NCBI RefSeq assembly: GCF_020085105.1
Contig: NC_058046.1
Coordinates: 19,266,175 to 19,330,174, forward strand
DNA length: 64,000 nt
Origin: Siniperca chuatsi
Lineage: Eukaryota > Chordata > Actinopteri > Centrarchiformes > Sinipercidae
Reading direction: 5' to 3'
Under the pieces are notes generated by a model, which worked only from the letters and a program-made list of their open reading frames with translations, searched no databases and was not told the origin of the DNA. Positions 58,844 through 64,000 of the stretch are shown one piece after another. Made by a program: the position numbers and the translations under genes. Each line of letters opens with the position of its first letter. Position 1 is the stretch's first letter.

Positions 58844-61800
58844 CTTTACAGCATACAACATCCTCTATCTTTAAATCCAGGCTACACCATCAGTACATGT
58901 GTGTTGCATTACTGTTGTATTTCAACTATCTTGAGTCATGACAGTAAGTTAAACTGTGACCTGGATGCAAAGGCAGATCAGTTAACTGGTAGTTCTGCCC
59001 TTTTCTTCAAAGTGTGTTAGGCAACACATGATATTTGTGTTGCTGTCCGCCACCACACACAAGGGCAGAGGAAAAAACACATCAACAGGATATTGGAAGA
59101 TATGGTTTACAGAATATCTGAAAATGTATCAGCCCAAAAAATATTTTATCAATAATGAAATAGCAGGTAACACATTTCAAAATACAGAAGAGTGTCCCAA
59201 CGAATAACCGTTAAGAACTAACACCCTATGAGGTTAAACTTCTTATGCAAATTATATTTAATGTAACCTGTAATAAAATGCTTAGGTTTTGCTAAATTCT
59301 GCATCACTATCAGACATCAGTAGGTTCCCGGTTCCCATTTTATTTTGCGGATTCCAAAAAGACTCCTCGAACCTGAGGTGTGCTGTGCTGTATTAGCCCT
59401 TGTGTGTGTGTATGTGCGCACCACGGTGAATAAACAAACAGGAAGTAATGTTCGTCATCTATCCATCTTCATTATCCAATTCCAAAGCAGACGTCAGGCT
59501 GATCATGGCAATGTTTCAGCTGAGTACTGGAAACCCACACAGTTCATTTGAATGGAAAATTCCAGTCTAAAAACAGTCACTTATATTACATACATATCAT
59601 CTTTTGTTTGTTTGAACCTGATTGTTCAAATCATATTTGTATTTCTGGACAAAACATTAATGCTTATCCTTTTAACCACATTATGTTAACATTTAAGAGA
59701 ATTCCACATATCTAACAGACAAACCTCAAACAACTGACCTTTACCTAGTGCCACTTCCTGCTCTGCTACTGCTAACCAAACAACAATAGTCATGTCCTCT
59801 GACAGCCAATAAAAAAAGACCAAAGGATATTTTATAAAGCTGCTTTGTTGATGATTAAGCACGTAATTTCAGTGTGGTGTTAAAAGTTCTTAACAGAAAA
59901 TGCACTCATAACTTGTTAAAATCCCCTACGGTGTTGTGTCAGTGCCCATAAAAATCAGTTTCTATTGAATGTCAAAGAAATTACGCCAATATGACACGAG
60001 TCTTTGTACCCGGGAGTTATCAGCGGTGGGAAAAATAATTTAGACTATACAGTCCAAGATAACATAAAGGGCTTGTTCTGAATCTGGTATAATACCTTCA
60101 GTATCTTTCTGCAAGCTCATTTAACGAACTGCATTCCCACATTACATGCCAAGCTGTAGAATAAATTGACTTTTCTAATATCCTAACAAAGCAATCACAG
60201 GAAACTGGCTAATGCAACCATATCAACAACCCACCACCTGTGAGAAATGAGCCCCAGAGAGATTACGAGGTACGAGCGTGTCTATTTTATAGATAGAATA
60301 GAATAAAATAAGTAAGGAAGTGAGGAAACGATTATAAAATAGGACAACTGTTCTTCTCACTGTTTAACAGCTGTATAGCTGCTCTTAAACTGTCACTATC
60401 CACTTAATCTTATCAGCTATCCTTCAAGATTATACTGCCACCTTGTCTTGTGTGGGAGTGACAGTGATTGTGTGTGTATGGTGGGTGGGATACAACACAC
60501 AGGAGATCAGCATGCAGTAAACTTCCAAAATAGTCCGCCTGGTCTAAGTAAAGAACCAAGACTATACCACTCCTCTGCTTAAACATGCCAACATGTATTA
60601 AATGTTATGGAGAAATAACACATTACAATATTACACAACAGTTCAACAGGTTTTTTACAAAATCAATGGAGATTAAGCAAAATGTCAAATTACCATACAA
60701 GTAGGCAAGTGAATTTATGATTATATCTTATAGTGCAACATGTACAGTATGTTACAGCAGTTGAAGCCACACCATGCTTAATCTTCAACCTTATTTACTG
60801 CCTCGTGTAGCTCATTTTACTGTTTGTACCTGATGTTTCTCTGCTCTTCCTGTGACAGGAAGTGCATTTTGTCTTGTTTCCTCAAAACATTATTACTCAC
60901 TGATTCTATATTCATTTGTCATATGTATTTGTAACAGCGACATTGTTGACTTATGTTGTAAGACAATCATAAGCAAACTGAGGGTTGTGGTAGGTGAACA
61001 CAAGACCTGTCACATGGAAGAATAAAAATAAAATAACACTCCCCACAAAGATTCCATGCAGTGCTATGAAACTCAAACATGGCTGGGACACATGCTCACA
61101 AGCTACAGGCTCCTCAGGAATTTTCCACTCCACAGTCACTCAGACATACAGCATATACATATATTTACATATTCTCACAGCATTTTCCTCCTGACCATCA
61201 GGAGGTTGTCAGGCACTCCTATAACGGTATGTAACATTAGTGGAGTGGTGGGTAATTTTAGTCTTAGGGAAAGAGACCTGTGTGATACGAATGAGCAAAC
61301 ATTGACATAGTATCTGAATGCAGTTAGTAATTATTATCCTCATTTATCAAAAAGGTCATCGCAGTGTCTCCACTTTCCTTTTTGCGTTGGCTTAAAAGCA
61401 GCATGAGAACGGCTTTAATTCAACAAATACAAACGATGAATGTGGAACAAAAACACTTTGCCAGCTACATCTAATAATCACAACTGTACAGACAATGGAC
61501 TTATTCACAATCACCTCTATAATTTCTCCTTCGGTGATACTGTGTTTGTCTGGTGTTAGATTCGAGAGAAACACCTGAGCATTAAAGAGCTATCAGGTTT
61601 CAGCCTCTCAACTACTGTCTTCTTGTAAGATTCCTTGGCTTACTTTAGATGCATTTAAACACTACATTATGTCTTCTCAGGTAAGAAATGCTCCACCACA
61701 GAACAATAAAATTACTAAATAAAACCAGACAAACATGTAAATGTCCATGTATGGTTATCCTAAAAAAAACCCAAAAAACATTAAACTCAGACAACTTCAG

Positions 61801-64000
61801 ATCTTGACTGTGTCAGACTTCAAAACGAACATAGCTGCGAATAAATTTGCAATCCTGAAGCTACAATTCTAATTTTCCAGGAAATAACTCATACAATATT
61901 TATACTGAATTAATATTTGAAATCCGTTAAGATGACTTGGTTACTAAAAAAGTCTTAGTGGAATGAGATTCTGGTGAGTGATTTTCTGAGGGGGGGATAT
62001 CACAGATTCTAACTATATTTAACATCAACCTAGTTTCAATCATTTAACTTAAATTTACTCAAAAAAACAATAATATAGGCAATATATTGCTGTAGGTGCA
62101 CTTACTTAAAAAGCAAAATAATTTTAAAAAGAAGCTTCTTAACCTAAAACATTATAAAGGCCTAGTGTCAAAAACAAACTGTGTTATGCCATTAAAAGGA
62201 ACTAAAAATTAAAATGAGACAGTGATTAGACTTGTTGTAGAGTTCTCCAACATCATGGCCCAGTACCAATGTGTGCACTCACAGACTTGCAAATGTACTC
62301 ACAATGTATATTTATCTATAAAGGTTAGGACTAATGTGAAATCAGTGAGTGCTAGTGAGCTCTTGTAAAGAGTTTTTATGCCCTATGTGCACCCTTCTGC
62401 ATGTCTGCAATGCTGCAGAACTTGCTTGAGGGAATTACCCACAATTCATAGTATCCACATCGTAAGAACGACGATGAGAAGGGAAATCATTTTTTAAAAA
62501 CATGGAAAGTGTACATTGCAGCAAGAAGTCTGTGTGGTTCTTTGCTTTGTGAAGTGATACTGATTGTACTGTTTTAATCTGAGCTGACCAAAAACCATAC
62601 ACAAGTACTGGTCCCCTTCCTTACTGAAAATGATTAGTCCTTGTACCCTCGTGCACTCACACATTTTCACTGAGCACACAGGTGATGTCAGTTAAACTCT
62701 GGGAGCTCAGCTAATTAGGCTGGACATGGGACTGAGCACAGTCAAATTGCAATATTAAATTCTGCTAATACTCTGAAAGGGACCATGTCATTTAATTACT
62801 TATTTTCCAAGAACTTCCTTAGTTTTTTTCAGTTACATTTTTGAATGTAGAAAAAACTGTCTTCAATGACAAAAAGACGGACCAAAAAAAAGAGACATTT
62901 ATTTCTCTGAAGCTGTAAAGTCACTATAGAGATTTTCAAATTTGCATTGTCAACACGGCCCTGCCCATGTACCACACATGTGTATTTGTGTGAATGTGTC
63001 TGTTGGGGGGAGGGAAGCAAGTGCCCCATCAGAAAAGTGGTTAGGCAGATATCTTGAGGAGCTGCCATGTTTAAAAGCAGAGAAACCTCCACAGTATCAT
63101 AAAGGTCATAACTGGTATGACTGGTAAAGAAGGCGGTACGCAGGCACATGAGGAAGATTTGAATTCTGGGTCATCATCAATGACGGCCTTCACTTCAGGC
63201 AGTCTGCCCTTAATCATCAGAGCTGCACTTCAGTGACTGGAGAACAGGCAGAATCAGCAAAGTGTGTTTATGGTGGTTCCTTGTGACACAAATGAATGGC
63301 ATGATAAAATATCCAGCTCATCACCAACAGCTTTTGTGTGGTAATCATTACAAATGAGCAACAAAAATGAGGAACATAAGTAATGCATCTGTCTACAAAT
63401 CAAAACTAAAAGTGAGAAAAAGAACAATCTGTGTAAAATAAATAAAAAAAAAAAAAAACAGACTGCAAAATCAGCTCAGGAAAGAACGCACAAAATCACA
63501 TTTTTGAAAACTGCACTTGAACGGTGAACTTCACCGCTCCAATTTCTGTTTTCATGTTACTTCAAAAATGACAAAGCCAATGAAATCTTTAAGATCACAC
63601 AGAGTAGCTGATGCTGAGTGCATTACACAACCTTCACAAACGTTATAGCTTCAAGGAGGCAGGACACAAGTTTCAACACGTCAAAGAGAGATTTTACCCT
63701 GTGTGCATATCAGTACAATATTCTTCAGGCCCAGAAACAACACGATAACCTATCTCTGTATGTGTCTCCTGTATTTTTTTCTCAGTCAACATACTCCAAG
63801 TGCAGGCTAGATCTTGTTCTCATCAGGCTGTGCAGCACAGATAAATCTCAAAACTAGCCTCAGATTGCAATCCTAATTCAAAGACATACTGCGATGTTGG
63901 ACACAAAGCGAGAGCGTGCAGCAGCTTCTGCCCTCATAGAAGAGCCATCATCTGGACAACAGACCCCACAGCCTCCGAGTCAGCACTGCCTCAATGACTC
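58844..64000. other. No gene seen to window end
   Basis: AT-rich non-coding DNA with simple A-runs (for example 63447-63460). No exon of a known gene was recognised. It may include upstream non-coding exons or the promoter of pitpnm2, or the neighbouring gene's flank. Confidence 0.5.

Noticed and set aside
58676..59020. Frame with long Tyr and Asn runs
   Set aside because: It is simply a translation of the ATT/AAT microsatellite.

Overview
The window looks like teleost fish nuclear DNA. It holds intron-rich vertebrate genes with GT-AG introns, AT-rich spacers, and transposon families typical of ray-finned fish: a decayed Tc1 element, a short hAT element, a TTAA-flanked element, foldback and TA-flanked miniature elements, and an L1-like LINE fragment. 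I could rebuild four protein-coding genes exon by exon, and their reading frames close exactly.

Layout: (1) 1-7549, minus strand, mob1a (Hippo pathway co-activator, 216 aa, 6 coding exons). (2) 8983-12709, plus strand, mthfd2 (mitochondrial one-carbon folate enzyme, 338 aa, 8 exons), divergent from mob1a across about 1.4 kb that carries a tetranucleotide repeat and hAT remnants. (3) 12710-16665, a transposon-rich spacer with a dead Tc1 and a 507-bp hAT element. (4) 16666-19191, plus strand, arl6ip4 (Ser/Arg- and Lys-rich nuclear protein, 241 aa, 5 exons). (5) 23188-46516, minus strand, pitpnm2 (PITP, FFAT, DDHD and LNS2 domains; 1415 aa in the longest reconstruction), convergent with arl6ip4. 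(6) 46671-64000, about 17 kb with no coding gene I can support. It is probably 5' intron or upstream DNA of pitpnm2 and contains a long foldback element, an L1 fragment and a self-complementary ATT/AAT microsatellite.

The genes are ordinary single-copy vertebrate genes and do not form a dedicated system. The neighbour order is notable: mob1a-mthfd2 and arl6ip4-pitpnm2 are two pairs that lie on different human chromosomes (2p13 and 12q24). The most interesting novelties are in pitpnm2 splicing: a well-supported 15-nt microexon, a likely pair of related alternative exons with a CU-rich tract next to one of them, and a short upstream ORF. I found no CRISPR array, tRNA, rRNA or complete autonomous transposon. 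All gene names rest on recognised protein sequence, not on database searches.
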